In this document: positions 32,495 to 43,112 of the stretch, piece after piece
Numbering within the stretch: the stretch's first letter is position 1
Layout of the letters: every line of letters starts with the position of its first letter
Assembly: GCA_021234155.1 (NCBI GenBank)
Contig: JAJEKV010000040.1
Location: forward strand, 8,787,541 to 8,851,540
Length of the DNA stretch: 64,000 nt
Direction of reading: 5' to 3'
DNA from: Isoetes taiwanensis
Lineage: Eukaryota; Streptophyta; Lycopodiopsida; Isoetales; Isoetaceae
Position numbers and translations under genes: made by a program
The notes under the pieces: generated by a model
What the model was told of the DNA's origin: nothing
The model's database searches: none
What the model saw: only the letters and a program-made list of their open reading frames with translations

Positions 32495-33360
32495 CTATGC
32501 CTGCTCATAATCCAATCGCAAGTGAGGTAGACGAGGAGCTGCCGTAGAAGGGGTTCTAGCAGCCTGCCAAGCCAACTGCAGGTAGAGTGGAAGGTGATCT
32601 GAGTCGGTCTCCTCATCTCTACTGTCTGTGCCTACCCGAAAGTGGTTGATCAAATGTACATCCTGCTCATCGACTAATAGATAGTCCACCACACTGGATC
32701 CATCACCCTGGTTCTCTTGTCTGCAGGTGCACTTACAGGAGGAAGGCCACTGTGCCAGGCCATTACAAATTACCAAGTCAAAGACACCACATAGTAGAAG
32801 TAACTGCCTGCCAAAGCGCGTGACCTGACTATCATCTGATGTTCGTGGCCAAGCCGCCTCCGCGGGGCGCAGCTGTAACACATCTTGAGCCAAAGGATCA
32901 AGTCTCATGGGCTGCTCTACTCTTGTCCATGCATTGAAGTCCCCAAGGAGTACCACACTACCCAACTGTCTATGTTGTTGTATATCATCATATAGATCGA
33001 CATATGGAGCTAGCCTGTCTACATCTGAGTGGGCATGGTAAAAGTTGCTTTCTGCATGTGGAGAGTAGCAAGCATCCAAGAAGAGAGGGTTGCCACTACA
33101 ATTCTGCACCCGCACCCACAAGTACCGGTTGTGTCTGTCAATCTTGTGTAGGAAGATCGACTGTGCCAAAGACTCCCGGTAATAACAGGCAACCCCTCCA
33201 TGTCCCCTCTTGCCTATGCAGCTATTGAAGACTGAGAAATGTTGATAGTCTAGAAGATCGGGTAGCCTGTGTCCTGCGTGCTCCCATGTCTCCATGAGGA
33301 ATATGAGATCCATATCTGCAGCAACAGAGTTGAGACTATCCCCCTTCTGCCATGGGAAAC
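32495..33360 (-). pseudogene. LINE endonuclease (AP/EEP type)
   Basis: The 273-codon frame contains LIFLMETW (catalytic Glu), the R-G-H-G-G-V-A block, VVLLGDFNAW (Asp-Phe-Asn), GVFDLVICNGLAQW, SSVVDYLLV (Asp-Tyr) and DSDHLPLYLQL (Ser-Asp-His). These are the EEP endonuclease motifs in order, and all key residues look intact. In this copy the N-terminal start of ORF2 and the link to RT are broken. Confidence 0.9.
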
Positions 33361-33463
33361 CTCGACAATACTAGGAGACCACCCGAAGGCACATTCCCAA
33401 TTTGTTAGTAGCAGAGGCATGCGCATATTGAGTTGTGGGGGAAGAGTGGGAAGCGGTAGCAGA

Positions 33464-35147
33464 CTAAGTCATGCGGACAGAGTGAGAAGCAGTAGGGGTT
33501 GGGGCAGAGTGAGAAGCAGTAGGAGTTGGGGTGGCATATGACTGAGGAGTAGTGGCAGTGGCAGTAGGGCGTGGGGCTAGAGCAGACGGTGGAGGAGCAT
33601 GATCAGAGGAGGTGGGGGCTGCAGCTGAATGGCCTGGAGGGTCTGCAGCAACATTTGGTGAGCGGAAAATGTGCATCTTGCCTCGAACTAGTCCCGCAGC
33701 TCCTCCTTGACAGCGGATGCCTCGAACCTTGGTGAGCTCACGCCTGCGGGACTCTTGTTGCGCTGGGGTGAGGTCTCGGTCCACATACAAGGATGTTCCC
33801 TTCAATTGCTTGCCCTGGCGCAGTACGGCATCCCGTACTTGCATATCTGCTACTGTGAATATGACAATACGACAGCTTGCTCGAGCAATGTGTACAGGCC
33901 TAGGCAATGTCATACGATTGATGATCTGCATCTGGAGTCGGTGAATGAGATTCTCTCCCTCTTCTTCCGGCAGGCCACGGATCACCAAATTATGACCTCT
34001 CCGTCTGCGTTCACTAAGCTCACGTGGATCAACGTTTGCTGGGACAGCATGTACCGGCTGCTGTCTGTGAGTTGAAGGCGCTGTCCGGTGTCCATGAACA
34101 GGAGGGTCATGTTGGCGTGGAGGGAATGGTGAAGTAGGGCGTCGTGGTGCCCGCCTAGACTGACTTCGCATGGGTGCTTGAGCATGGGTGGCAGCTGAGG
34201 TGCCTGAGATTGCCTCCACCTTCTGAAGCCGAGAGCTCAGCTCCTGCTGGAATTGTTTCTGCCGCTCCAACTCGTATACACAATTTTGCAAGGCCTCGTG
34301 TGCATTGGCATAGTCCTTTCCCCTGTTGGATTGTAGCTTCTTGTAGCTCGTGTGCCTCTTGCTCTTGAACAAGGGAATGATGTTCCAACTTCTGTATCCT
34401 AGAGGCAACCACATCATCTGTCGATGTTAAGGTGATCTCCATTGTGCTGACCCTGTTCTGAAGGGCCTACTGTAGCAACTGGCTTTCGTTAGTTGCTATC
34501 TGAAATGCCCCTTGAGTGGCAATGACATCTGCAATGTCCGATCGAAGACGGGAGATATCAGTGACCATCTCCTGCTCAATTCTCTCCTTGTCCTTCACTA
34601 TAACTTCATCTCTGGTAGATATGGTGTCTATTTGTGCCCAAAGGCCAGCAAGAGTCTGTCTATCCTGCTCCCTTTCAAACTGCAACAAGCGAATACTGTC
34701 AAGCAATTGTTGCACTTGGGTCTCAATGCCTGCAAACTGTTGCTTTACTATAGCCAGTTGCTTCTTAAGCACCTGGGGGATGGAGGCTTGTTGCTCTTCT
34801 GCCAGGTGTGAGATCTAAGTGGTGTGATCCTCAACCATCGCCTGTGTTTGTCTCCACCTCTCATGGCATGACTGGTGTGCCACCCTTGTGGAATCAGAGT
34901 CTAAGGTCTGCAAAGCTGGGTCTGTCGACTGTGCTGCTCGCTGAGCTGAGCTTGCCGCCTGAGCCTTTGCACGAGCCTCCTTCTTCATGGAAGAGGCTTC
35001 TCCCGTGGCCTGACTGTTAGGTCTAGGTCTCTTGCGCGGTGGGTTGCCTGTATGCTCCTCCCAAGTGGGCATGTCAGGCATCTGTGTCTGAGTCTGGGTC
35101 TGGGTCTGGTTCCCGAGTTGGGTTGGGGATGTCCTGAGAGTGTCCAT
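33464..35147 (-). pseudogene. LINE ORF1 (coiled coil plus RNA-binding-like core)
   Basis: The start is a Pro/Gln/Lys-rich N-terminus (MDTLRTSPTQLGNQ, with QTQTQTQ). Next is a coiled coil (34772-34467, LKKQLAIVKQQ and IERIEQEM-like heptads) that runs into ELERQKQFQQEL. The ORF1 core shows NLVIRGLPEEEGENL, R-I-V-I-F-T-V-A and DLTPAQQESRR. The C-terminus is Ala/Pro/Thr-rich with a short tandem repeat TPTASHSA (33477-33535). Two or three frame breaks divide it. Confidence 0.8.
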
Positions 35148-35160
35148 GGGTACCTAGACA

Positions 35161-35966
35161 GATCTTGAATCAAACTGACCAACAAATTAGGGCAAGCCAA
35201 GGGAATATGTGAAGCCCTAATCCAGAATCCAAAAGAGCAAACCGGCCGGAAAATTGCTGTTCTGACAGAAATAACTTAGCCAACCAGGATCATACCACAT
35301 ATCATTGGAAAGATTGCTAAGAGTGCTTTCCAACGCAACAAATTTCAGCTGAAACGGACTTCTGGATCTCCTGTTATGAGTGAAAACGTGTGACTAGCAC
35401 CACCGCCTTAGGGTTTGAGCGCTTCTTGAGATGGAGGCCGGAAAACTGCTGTTTTGCTATACGAACCCTATTCTAGCATATGAAAATCGCATACCTTCAG
35501 AAAGCTATCTGAGAATAGCATTACTAAAACATGGATAAGTAGTGGCTATCTAAGTATTTGGTTTAACTGATTTATCTAGATTTGAAGGCTAGAAATTGCC
35601 ACTAGAAGGATATTATAGTTGTAGTGGATTGCGGCCATATGTGATATTATGACTAGAAGATTAATGTACTCCGAATTGAAAAAATAAATCTCTTTAAAAG
35701 ATCAATACTTTAAAAGAGTCCTTGTATTAATTTGATAACATAAGTAAGAGGAGAAATTCACACATTTCGAGCAATTTGGGTCAATGGACCCATTTTTGTT
35801 CAAAAAATATTCTCGAGGGCTGTTATAAACCCATTGTACCTAGATCTAAGTAAAGATCATGGCACTATTGTTATTGTATAGAATGGATTTGGTGTGACAA
35901 ACAATTCAAGCGGGTGGCTATTTATGCAAATGCACACCTCGGCTATGGGAACAATGAGTTACAACA
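35161..35966. other. LINE 5' leader and intergenic DNA upstream of the expansin stop
   Basis: 35160-35500 may be LINE 5' UTR (CCGGCCGGAAAATTGCTGTT, repeated loosely near 35435-35455). 35522-35605 repeats the block on the other side of the LINE. The rest is AT-rich and holds the 3' flank of the expansin gene. Confidence 0.35.
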
Positions 35967-37164
35967 TCAGAAGTTGCTTCCAGAGAAAGATTGCCCGAAG
36001 TTCCAATTGGAAGGAGCCACATCGTAAGAGGTAATAGTTTTTCCATCTGAGCCGGTAACCATGAAAGACAAACTTTGACCAACAAGCTTGGTATCACATT
36101 CCCAATTGACACCCCAGTTTCGTTTCATAGGCAACCAACCAGTATTAGAACCCTTGATAGAGACACTCTGTATATCACCACTACCGCCAACATTGGTAAT
36201 AAGGACCAAGTTATAGTAGGGGTTTCCATTGATAGAAAATATGATGCCACCGCTTTTACGGCAAGTGACTCTGCAAAGTAAGATAGAGTAATATGTTAAC
36301 GACGCATGGTTATTAACATCACAAAAAGAAAAAGAAGCAATTTTTACACCATGCCATAAAGAAGCAAATAAATAGAAAAGATGCAAATAAAAGAGTAGAG
36401 GTCTTTAAAAGAAATGAAGCACTTTCACTTCACTACAGACCAATTGGTATATGAGATCTATGATCTATGAGATTTATAACGTTCACTGGAGATCAACTCA
36501 CTATGAGATTTATACCTGCGGTAGCGAACAGGGACAATACCAGCCTTATATTGGGCAATTTGGAGGAAGACCGGCTGGGCAAGGTCAAAATGCTGCCTTG
36601 GGGGATTGCACCATCCTCCATTGTCACTGGACTGCTCATAATTTGGAGGGCAATAATTGGTAGCAGTTATAGTAATGGACCTCCTCCTTCCGCCTGTGCC
36701 TGCGACACACCATCCTGCAGTGCTGGTGCATTGGATCTGAAAACATGCCCCGCATGCTGCCCCGCTGTTGAAGAGCGCACTGCTTAATGCTGCTGTGTTG
36801 GTTCCATACCCCTGAGAATACAGATTTCCATAGCCACATGCTCCTCCTGAAACCCAATCAACCACAAAAGTAAACAAAGGTATTCGCTTTTTGAAAGTTC
36901 TAGCTAACAGAATTATATTGAAGTTCTAACAGAAGTATTTGATTCACGAAATAAAACTATTAAGCAAATGAAAATCTAAGCATTACCCATTGTGCCTGAC
37001 GCATCGCTTCCCCCATAGAACGTAGCATAGGCATTACTCCATCCCCCTCCTGCTGCAGAAATCACAGGCAGTATTGTGGCCATTATCAGATATATGAATA
37101 CCAGTGCCATTACTGTTATGAATTGCATAGGAATTGCAAGGAAGCTTGGTTTGTTGTAATGCAT
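35967..37164 (-). CDS. EXPA: Alpha-expansin, three exons
   Basis: Secreted cell-wall loosening protein that acts non-enzymatically on cellulose-xyloglucan contacts. Exons 37164-36987, 36846-36516 and 36270-35967 (GT/AG borders, TGA at 35969-35967) give 270 residues. Features: a hydrophobic signal peptide ([20 protein letters not shown]) and the EXPA start [20 protein letters not shown]. The GH45-like barrel domain follows, with its Cys set, [15 protein letters not shown] and the HFD motif ([10 protein letters not shown]). The CBM63 beta-sandwich shows its Trp residues ([22 protein letters not shown]). Intron positions are those common in the family. A TATA-like TATAAAAAGG lies only 11-20 bases before the first ATG, so translation may begin at the Met in PMQFI (37128). 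That would give 258 residues, nearer the family norm. It looks intact. Confidence 0.95.
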
Positions 37165-37173
37165 GGAAGGTGC

Positions 37174-37184
37174 CCTTTTTATAG
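37174..37184 (-). promoter_or_regulatory. TATA-like box of the expansin gene
   Basis: The minus strand reads ACTATAAAAAGGG just upstream of the first ATG (37164). With a start site 25-35 bases downstream, transcription would begin after that ATG, favouring the Met at 37128. Confidence 0.45.
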
Positions 37185-38764
37185 TGCATTTTTTGTTGTT
37201 GGTTAAACGCTCTAGATTAGCGTGGATGGCGCCTTCTTCTATGCTTCAATGAAATTTAAAGTCCTTCCCTATGGTTTTACCACTTGAGCACATGCACTTG
37301 CACATGTTGCCTCTTTGTTTTGCATGTGTTTTTGGATCTTTCCACTAAAATCCTATGTGCCTCCTTTTGACCTCCATTTATCAAAGCCTCAAAGATCAAA
37401 TTTACCTTCTTTCCTTGCTTCTTTTACCTTCATCAATTGTTGACCTTCTAGCAATCATTCTCGAACTTACACCTCATATCTATGAATCTTTCACCTTTAA
37501 ATCTGTGCCAACTATCATGACCCTACATATTTTCCAAACTACATTAAGCAATGGAATCTGAGAATGGATCGCGAGATTATACCAACCTTCCAATTTATAA
37601 AAGTCAATTCGGTTTCCAGAGTTTTTTTATACTTCTTATATGTTTCTATTATCTTATGTTACAAGTCTAAGCTAACTTAATGATGCAGGGTTTCTATATT
37701 CCAAATAAGCCTAATTTGTTTCACTCTAATGTACCATCCACTTCTTTCTAAAGAATATTTTAAACAAATGTGTTAAATCTTATTGATGTACAATATATAA
37801 TATAGCTTTTATAATGAAAGAAGTAGATCCAATCAATAACCCGACCCAATTTACTAATTAAGGGATTGTAGATGATTTAGATATTATTTGAAAGTTGCTC
37901 GTTGTTAACACTCTTTATCTGTAGATTTCTATTTTGTTTCTTTTGTGTTGGCAATTTCTCAAACTTGTAAAAATGGCCAATAGGATATTATTAAGAGTTG
38001 CGTAATGGTCCTCTAAGATATGCTGCATTATCACAAATTAAATTAATGAATATTCTCTTGTCATTGAATTAATATATATTCTCCAACATGGTGTTTTTGG
38101 CCTTTCCTAATCATGGCCATGGCATATGATTGCTTATCCCGAGTATGGTTGACAATATACTATGATATCTTTTCGTTTTCTAAATTACAAAATTGTATGT
38201 TCATGCTCTATTGTATCTAATAAAGTGCATTAAAGATGTACTCTCGAGAGCATAACCTCTTTTAAAAGCAAACATTTCGTTGCAAACATGTCACGTTATT
38301 GACTAATTTATATTCACCCTCTTTTGCAAACTATTATATTCTATATTCGTTTCATGCCAAATGATTGGAGCTACGTGAAGCCCACAAGGTACCGACTGCC
38401 TATCAAGGACAAACTATTTGTACTAAAAAATGCCACGATAAACTAAAAGCTATATGCCCTATTTGATCATGTATGAGAAAGGAATGGAGTAATTTTGAAT
38501 GCCTTAAAGGGACACCTACATAAGGGAAGTTAATGAATTGCATAAGAAAAGTTACTTTAAGTTGGTTAAGTAACAAAGTATATATAAGCTAACGGCTAGA
38601 GTTGTCTATCTATCCCTCTTTTCTACACATTTCAATAAGACCTCGTAGTGCAGAACTTAAAGGGCATTAAGGGCACACTTCATGTGTACAACTAGTTAGA
38701 TATTTAGGTGGATGGACGCGGGACAACCTTAATATTCAATCATTATGAAATTAACATAAAACAA
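37185..38764. other. Intergenic AT-rich DNA upstream of the expansin gene
   Basis: About 1.6 kb without a convincing ORF, repeat end or family motif. It should contain the expansin promoter near its left edge. Confidence 0.5.
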
Positions 38765-38900
38765 TGTGCTATCACACTGATGGTATAGTGGTAACACACT
38801 AGTCTAAGAGCAAATATATTTTGAGTTTGAGACCGGCCAAATTTGCATTTAATGTTAGATGATTGGGGGGGTAGGACCCAATAAGCAATGTGGTGTGGTT
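38765..38900 (+). repeat. tRNA-derived SINE-like sequence
   Basis: It has a polymerase III A-box TGGTATAGTGG (38781-38791, exact fit to TRGYNNARNNG). A B-box-like AGTTTGAGACC lies at 38824-38834 (9 of 11 to GGTTCGANNCC), 33 bases further on. The following GTGTGGTTTGTGTGTC is not tRNA. No cloverleaf closes, so I take it as a SINE or a decayed tRNA, not a gene. Confidence 0.5.
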
Positions 38901-39051
38901 TGTGTGTCATATATCCAATCGGATGCTACTTGACATGACGTAAAAATTGCATCTTTGTTTCTTCTTTAATTTGCATATTTTTTTCTTAAGATTATTCTAT
39001 AAAGTCAATGGTTTAATGTTTAAGCATCCCACAAAAGGTCTATATTGAGTT

Positions 39052-39736
39052 TTTTTTTTTTTGAAGGACGACAAATATATTCATCATTAAATCATGAAAA
39101 CGAGTACATGAGACTGAGGTACAGCATCCCTCACGCAGAGCTACCTGGTAGCCTCAGAGTTTCTATGACCAGAGTAAGTTTCATATTCCAAATAACCAAT
39201 ATGAACTGCCAGAGATCATTCTGTCGAGCTGCCTTCTTAAGAGAGAGTTTTCCAACCATCATCCTTATTGATGGTATACTTAGTCTCTTAGCGGGAACCA
39301 GCAACATTGAAAATAAAAGGCAGAATTGCATAATGGGACATCTCAACATCTGATAAATCTGAAACAGGACGAACCACATCTGGTGTTGATCTACACACAA
39401 TCAGGTTAGAAACTGAAAGTTCAACAACTTCTACCTCGCGCCTATAAGAACGGATGAATCAACATGAGGAACAAGTGGCACGGTATCAAGAGGAGAAACT
39501 GGCGGAAGGACAGAGGGAGAAATACATGGAGATATACTATGAGAGGCTAAAGGGTTCTCACCACAAGGAGGACGAACAACTGAAGCCGACATAGTTGAAG
39601 CATGTATCCTACAGAAAGACCAGGATTTAATGGCATCCGAAGGGTAACGATACATAAGATCACGGAGAGGATGAGAGGATAGAGAAGTTTTCAATATCAA
39701 AGAGAGTGTATCAGAATCAAGAGCTCGAGAAGAGGC
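39052..39736 (-). mobile_element. Poly(A) retroposon, about 685 bp, with 12-bp target duplication
   Basis: The left edge is a T-run (39050-39062) followed by GAAGGACGAC, i.e. a poly(A) tail on the minus strand. CTATATTGAGTT flanks it on both sides (39040-39051 and 39737-39748). Minus-strand frames give two unrelated stretches of about 89 codons (39700-39431 and 39400-39131) that do not match LINE ORF2. It is probably a 5'-truncated non-LTR insertion or a retrocopied transcript. The GAAGG next to the tail recurs at 46987, next to another T-run with a TSD. Confidence 0.8.
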
Positions 39737-39748
39737 CTATATTGAGTT

Positions 39749-40793
39749 GTATGAGATAGGATGCAATTTTGTTGGATAAGATCGAACATTCAATTTACAT
39801 TTTGGAATCTTAGATTAAATTTCAAGACCAAATTATCATCCCGAAAACATTCTTTTTTTCAAATATATTTTTAAGATAAATTTATAGATTATACGATTTT
39901 ATAGAGGTAGGTAAGGTTTCATCAATATCATAATAGCTCCTCTTGATCCATATAGCACATTTATTATCAATGATTATCTGTTCATTGTTAACAAGATCCA
40001 TGTTATAAGAGAGGTCCAAAGTGCTTTCTGTACTCCTCAGTAAGGCATCGTGAGTTTATAAACTAAACTACTAAAAGTAAGGAATTGATTAATATTTTGA
40101 CATCTGCTGATTGCCAGATCTCAACAATGACTTTCTTTGAATTGGAGATATTACACCTAATTGGAATGTGCCGGGTGTAATTTGAACAACATACCCTTCT
40201 AGTAAGTGAACCATTATCCAGGTGTTGTGGCATCGACATGTGGATGTTAGTGGATAGGTACTCATGCAATTTTCCAGTATCACGTGCTACACTGTTTTAA
40301 ATAAAAGATCTATCATGCATCATGAACATGCCATCTTTACAGGCCATGCACCTTCTTCTTCAAGTTCCATTGCTCCTCATGTATGTTCATGACACTGGTA
40401 GTGCACAAGCTTTCGCCGAACCCAATCCCTCTTTTCAGGGAAAAGCCTTGTTTCTCACCATCAGTCTACTTCCCTTACGAGTCGGAGCTTGGGTAGGAGC
40501 TCTTATGTTTTATGGCATGTTGATATCTTTGTTGTATCTATGGATGTATAGATGTGCTACCCTTCGAGGTAGTTGGATGTACTGTTGTTATTGCTGCTGA
40601 CATTATGTTATACTTCGGCTGTTATAGGAGCCCATAGGGGAAGGGCGCGCAAGACACCTTCGTGTCCCCTTCCTGCACTAGGGATACCTTGGGTGCGGGA
40701 TAGATGGGAGGCCCATGCGGCCGAAGGGCTGGATGGGGTATTTCCTGCGAGATATACAACCGGGCATCATATATTTGGTAGGGAACGTCACAA
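39749..40793 (+). other. Non-coding stretch ending in an LTR edge
   Basis: AT-rich to about 40310, then a mixed region with an open 92-codon frame (40322-40597) whose product I do not recognise. The part just before 40793 ends GAACGTCACA next to a primer binding site, so about 40600-40792 is likely the end of an LTR. The left edge of that LTR is not clear. Confidence 0.4.
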
Positions 40794-40805
40794 TGGTATC
40801 AGAGC
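40794..40805 (+). other. Primer binding site (tRNA-iMet type)
   Basis: TGGTATCAGAGC follows the LTR-like end TCACA (40788-40792). It marks the 5' leader of the element whose first ORF encodes the histone H3-like protein. Confidence 0.8.
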
Positions 40806-41421
40806 AATGTTCTTGGTTGATCAAGAGCTAGCACTGGCCATATCTCTGGCTAAGTAGTCTAACCGGTCTAGTAGAGCATGGAATAGAAAGTTCCAACATA
40901 GAACCTCGTAAAATGGGGGGAAATTTTTTCTCCCAAGTAGTGGGGCCATAGAGTTAGGCTAAATTATTTATCCAGGGGAAAGAATGAGTCAAATCAATAT
41001 TCTAGTAAAATTGGAGTGGAAATTATGCATGAGCATCAAATTTCACCCAAAATGGGTCGAAGAATCATCCGAATTTGAGACTCGAGTGAAAATAGCGTGA
41101 ATTCATAGCTAACACACCAAACCATTAGGAGAAATTCGAATTTAAAAAATATTATTATTATAATATTGGAATAACCATAAGTAATGAGTGTATTTAATAA
41201 GGATGGTTAATTAATGGGTGCATTAATAGTAAGGAAATATTCCAAGCCTAGAGAGCATCTTTCCTTTTTAAATATCATTTTGGGGTCCCACTCTCCCTAA
41301 TTTGCCCTAAATCACTATCTCTTGATCTCCAGCTTAAGCTAATCCATTTCCTTGACCGTAAGATGTGGCTTGCACCAAATGCATAACCAGGAAACATAGG
41401 AGCCCTAGGCAAAGGCCTACC

Positions 41422-42534
41422 ATGGCAGAGGTAGCGGCAGGAGGAGGCAAGAAGATCCCGGAGCACCTCAGGACCGGGAGGGAGGAAGAAGAGCAGTGCG
41501 ACTCGTCCAGCTTCACGGAAGAGACCTTTCACACGTCCCATGAGCAGGCGCCCAACATCTTGACAGAGGACTCACAACAAACGGGCGAGTCAATTGACCA
41601 TGGCACGCCCTTCGGCAGCCAGCAGGAGCAGCAAGATGAGCAGGAGCAGCAAGGCAGGCAGCAGCAGGAGGGGTAGTGCCAGCAGGAGCAGGTGGGCCCC
41701 AGCAAGAAGAAAGGAAAGGAGAAGGTGGCTAGAGTGGCCGAAGAACAGGGCAGCAAGGAAGAAGAGGGAGAGAGAGAAGGAGGCAAGAAGATGGGAGAAG
41801 AGGTCCAAAGGGACCAAGATAGACCCAAGGGCACTGTCCACATCGAAGAACCTCGTCGGGAGGAACCTGACAAGGAGGAGGAGGACGAGAAGATTGAAGA
41901 AGAAGGCGGGCAGGATGAGGAGGAGAAAAGGGACGTCAGGAAGACCTCAAATCTCGACGCTCGACCACCTTAACCTAAGTGGCCCAAGCCACCTAAGATG
42001 GTGAAGAAGCAGAAGGTGGGCGAATGCGAGTTCATGCTTAAGCAGGACCGCGAGTTTGAGAGGAAGAAGAGAGCATACTAGGAGTACCTAAGAAGGTGGA
42101 AAAGGTACAATGACTGGTATTGCAAGCAGAATGTATAGAAGTATGTCAAGGGCGGCAGGCCCAAGAACCAGCCCAAGCCGCCCCCACCTCGGTCCGAAGC
42201 CCCAAAGAGGGTCCATCATGGACCCAATTCACGGCATGCCAGTGTCTTCTGGGAGATTTGGCACTTCCAGCAGTGCACTAATCTCCTGATCCGGAAGGCA
42301 CCATCCGAACGGTTCCTCCGGGAGATTATGTAGGACTTCCGGACCGACTATCGGGTTTCACTCCTAATGGCCCAGTCCTTGCAAGAAGCTGTCGAGGCAG
42401 AACTTGTGCAACTCTTCGAGGAGGGCGACTTGTGTGCTATCCATGCGAAGAGGATCACAGTTATATCGAAGGACCTTCATTTGGTGAGGAGGACCACAAA
42501 AGACAAGTTCTATAAGCTTGCAAATTTTGTATAA
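41422..42534 (+). pseudogene. Retroelement ORF with C-terminal histone H3-fold domain
   Basis: One frame of 371 codons runs from an ATG in good context (TACCATGG) to TAA at 42532. It has five internal stops (41674, 41971, 42079, 42136, 42331) and no frameshift. The N-terminal 190 residues are low-complexity and charged (Gln/Glu runs, then Lys/Glu blocks). A basic Trp/Tyr-rich linker follows (YLRRWKRYNDWYCKQ). From 42241 the reading aligns without gaps to histone H3 from the alpha-N helix to the C-terminus: [58 protein letters not shown]. About half the residues are identical to canonical H3 by my hand alignment (44 of 85). The stop at 42331 stands where H3 has Gln (I-A-Q-D-F). Loop 1 has canonical H3 length. 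The canonical H3 tail is absent. It lies about 600 bases after a primer binding site, i.e. in the gag position. Confidence 0.85.
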
Positions 42535-42635
42535 AACATTTTTGTATAAAAAGTTGTAATTAATATACCTAAAGCTTTTTGTTAAAATATATAGTTAAAA
42601 GTTTTTCTTGAAAATCAATCATTTGCACCAAAAAT

Positions 42636-43112
42636 GACCCACCCGGGTCACTCCCTGCAGAGTGGCTCTGCGTCGAGAACGTAGGCGCATTCCGCGCGGA
42701 GTAACCCGAGTCGGCCTCTTTTTTGCTAAAATTTAATCAAGTGTCATAAGAAAGGTAGTTACATTGTCTAGAATTAATTAGATTTTACATTGTAGCAACT
42801 TGAAGTCATCAAAAATGTTAAAATTTGGCCATGTTTGACCCACTCGGGTCACTCCCCACAAATTAGTTCTGCGTCGAGAACACAGACGCGTTCTGCACGG
42901 AGTAACCTGAGTCACCCATATTTGCACTTTTATATGGTAGATTGACATGAGATAAATTGCTAGATAGCCTAGAATAGAGCTAAACTTGCATTTTAATATT
43001 TTATATCTCCCAAAAAATTTTAGTCAAGATCGACCCACTCGAGCCACTCCGCGTAAACAGGCCTTGTGTCGAGGACACAGACCCATTCTGCGTGGAGTAA
43101 CTCGAGTCGACC
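42636..43112. repeat. Three hairpin-forming repeat units spaced about 200 bp
   Basis: Units at 42636-42716, 42837-42917 and 43032-43112 are each 81 bases long. Each opens with GACCCACTCGGGTCACTCC or a variant, and closes with its approximate complement (GGAGTAACCCGAGTC). Between the arms is TCTGCGTCGAGAACACAGAC or a variant, which can itself pair (GCGTC with GACGC). The spacers are AT-rich and only loosely alike. Start-to-start distances are 201 and 195 bases. Confidence 0.85.

Larger units (their letters stand above)
29991..35160 (-). mobile_element. LINE (non-LTR retrotransposon) with ORF1 and ORF2, disrupted
   Basis: From 5' to 3' on the minus strand: ORF1 with coiled coil and an RNA-binding-like core (35147-33464), an AP-type endonuclease (33360-32495), a linker (32477-32120), RT (32000-31211), a C-terminal domain (31052-30762) and a Cys-rich tail (30452-30186). 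The 3' UTR ends at a (TTCTA)n tail. Stops and frameshifts separate most blocks. Part of the 3' UTR (30060-30110, a hairpin-like CCCCCGCCCC...TTTTCGAGG) recurs near 61575-61620, which marks another copy. Confidence 0.85.

Noticed and set aside
38781-38834. Functional tRNA gene with A- and B-box
   Set aside because: No paired arms or anticodon loop of normal length can be drawn.
40322-40600. 92-codon hydrophobic ORF before the primer site
   Set aside because: It likely lies in or next to an LTR; hydrophobic runs come from T/C-rich sequence. No homologue recognised.
41422-42534. Centromeric histone CENH3
   Set aside because: Loop 1 has the same length as canonical H3 and the context is a retroelement leader; CENH3 normally has a longer loop 1 and a normal host gene structure.
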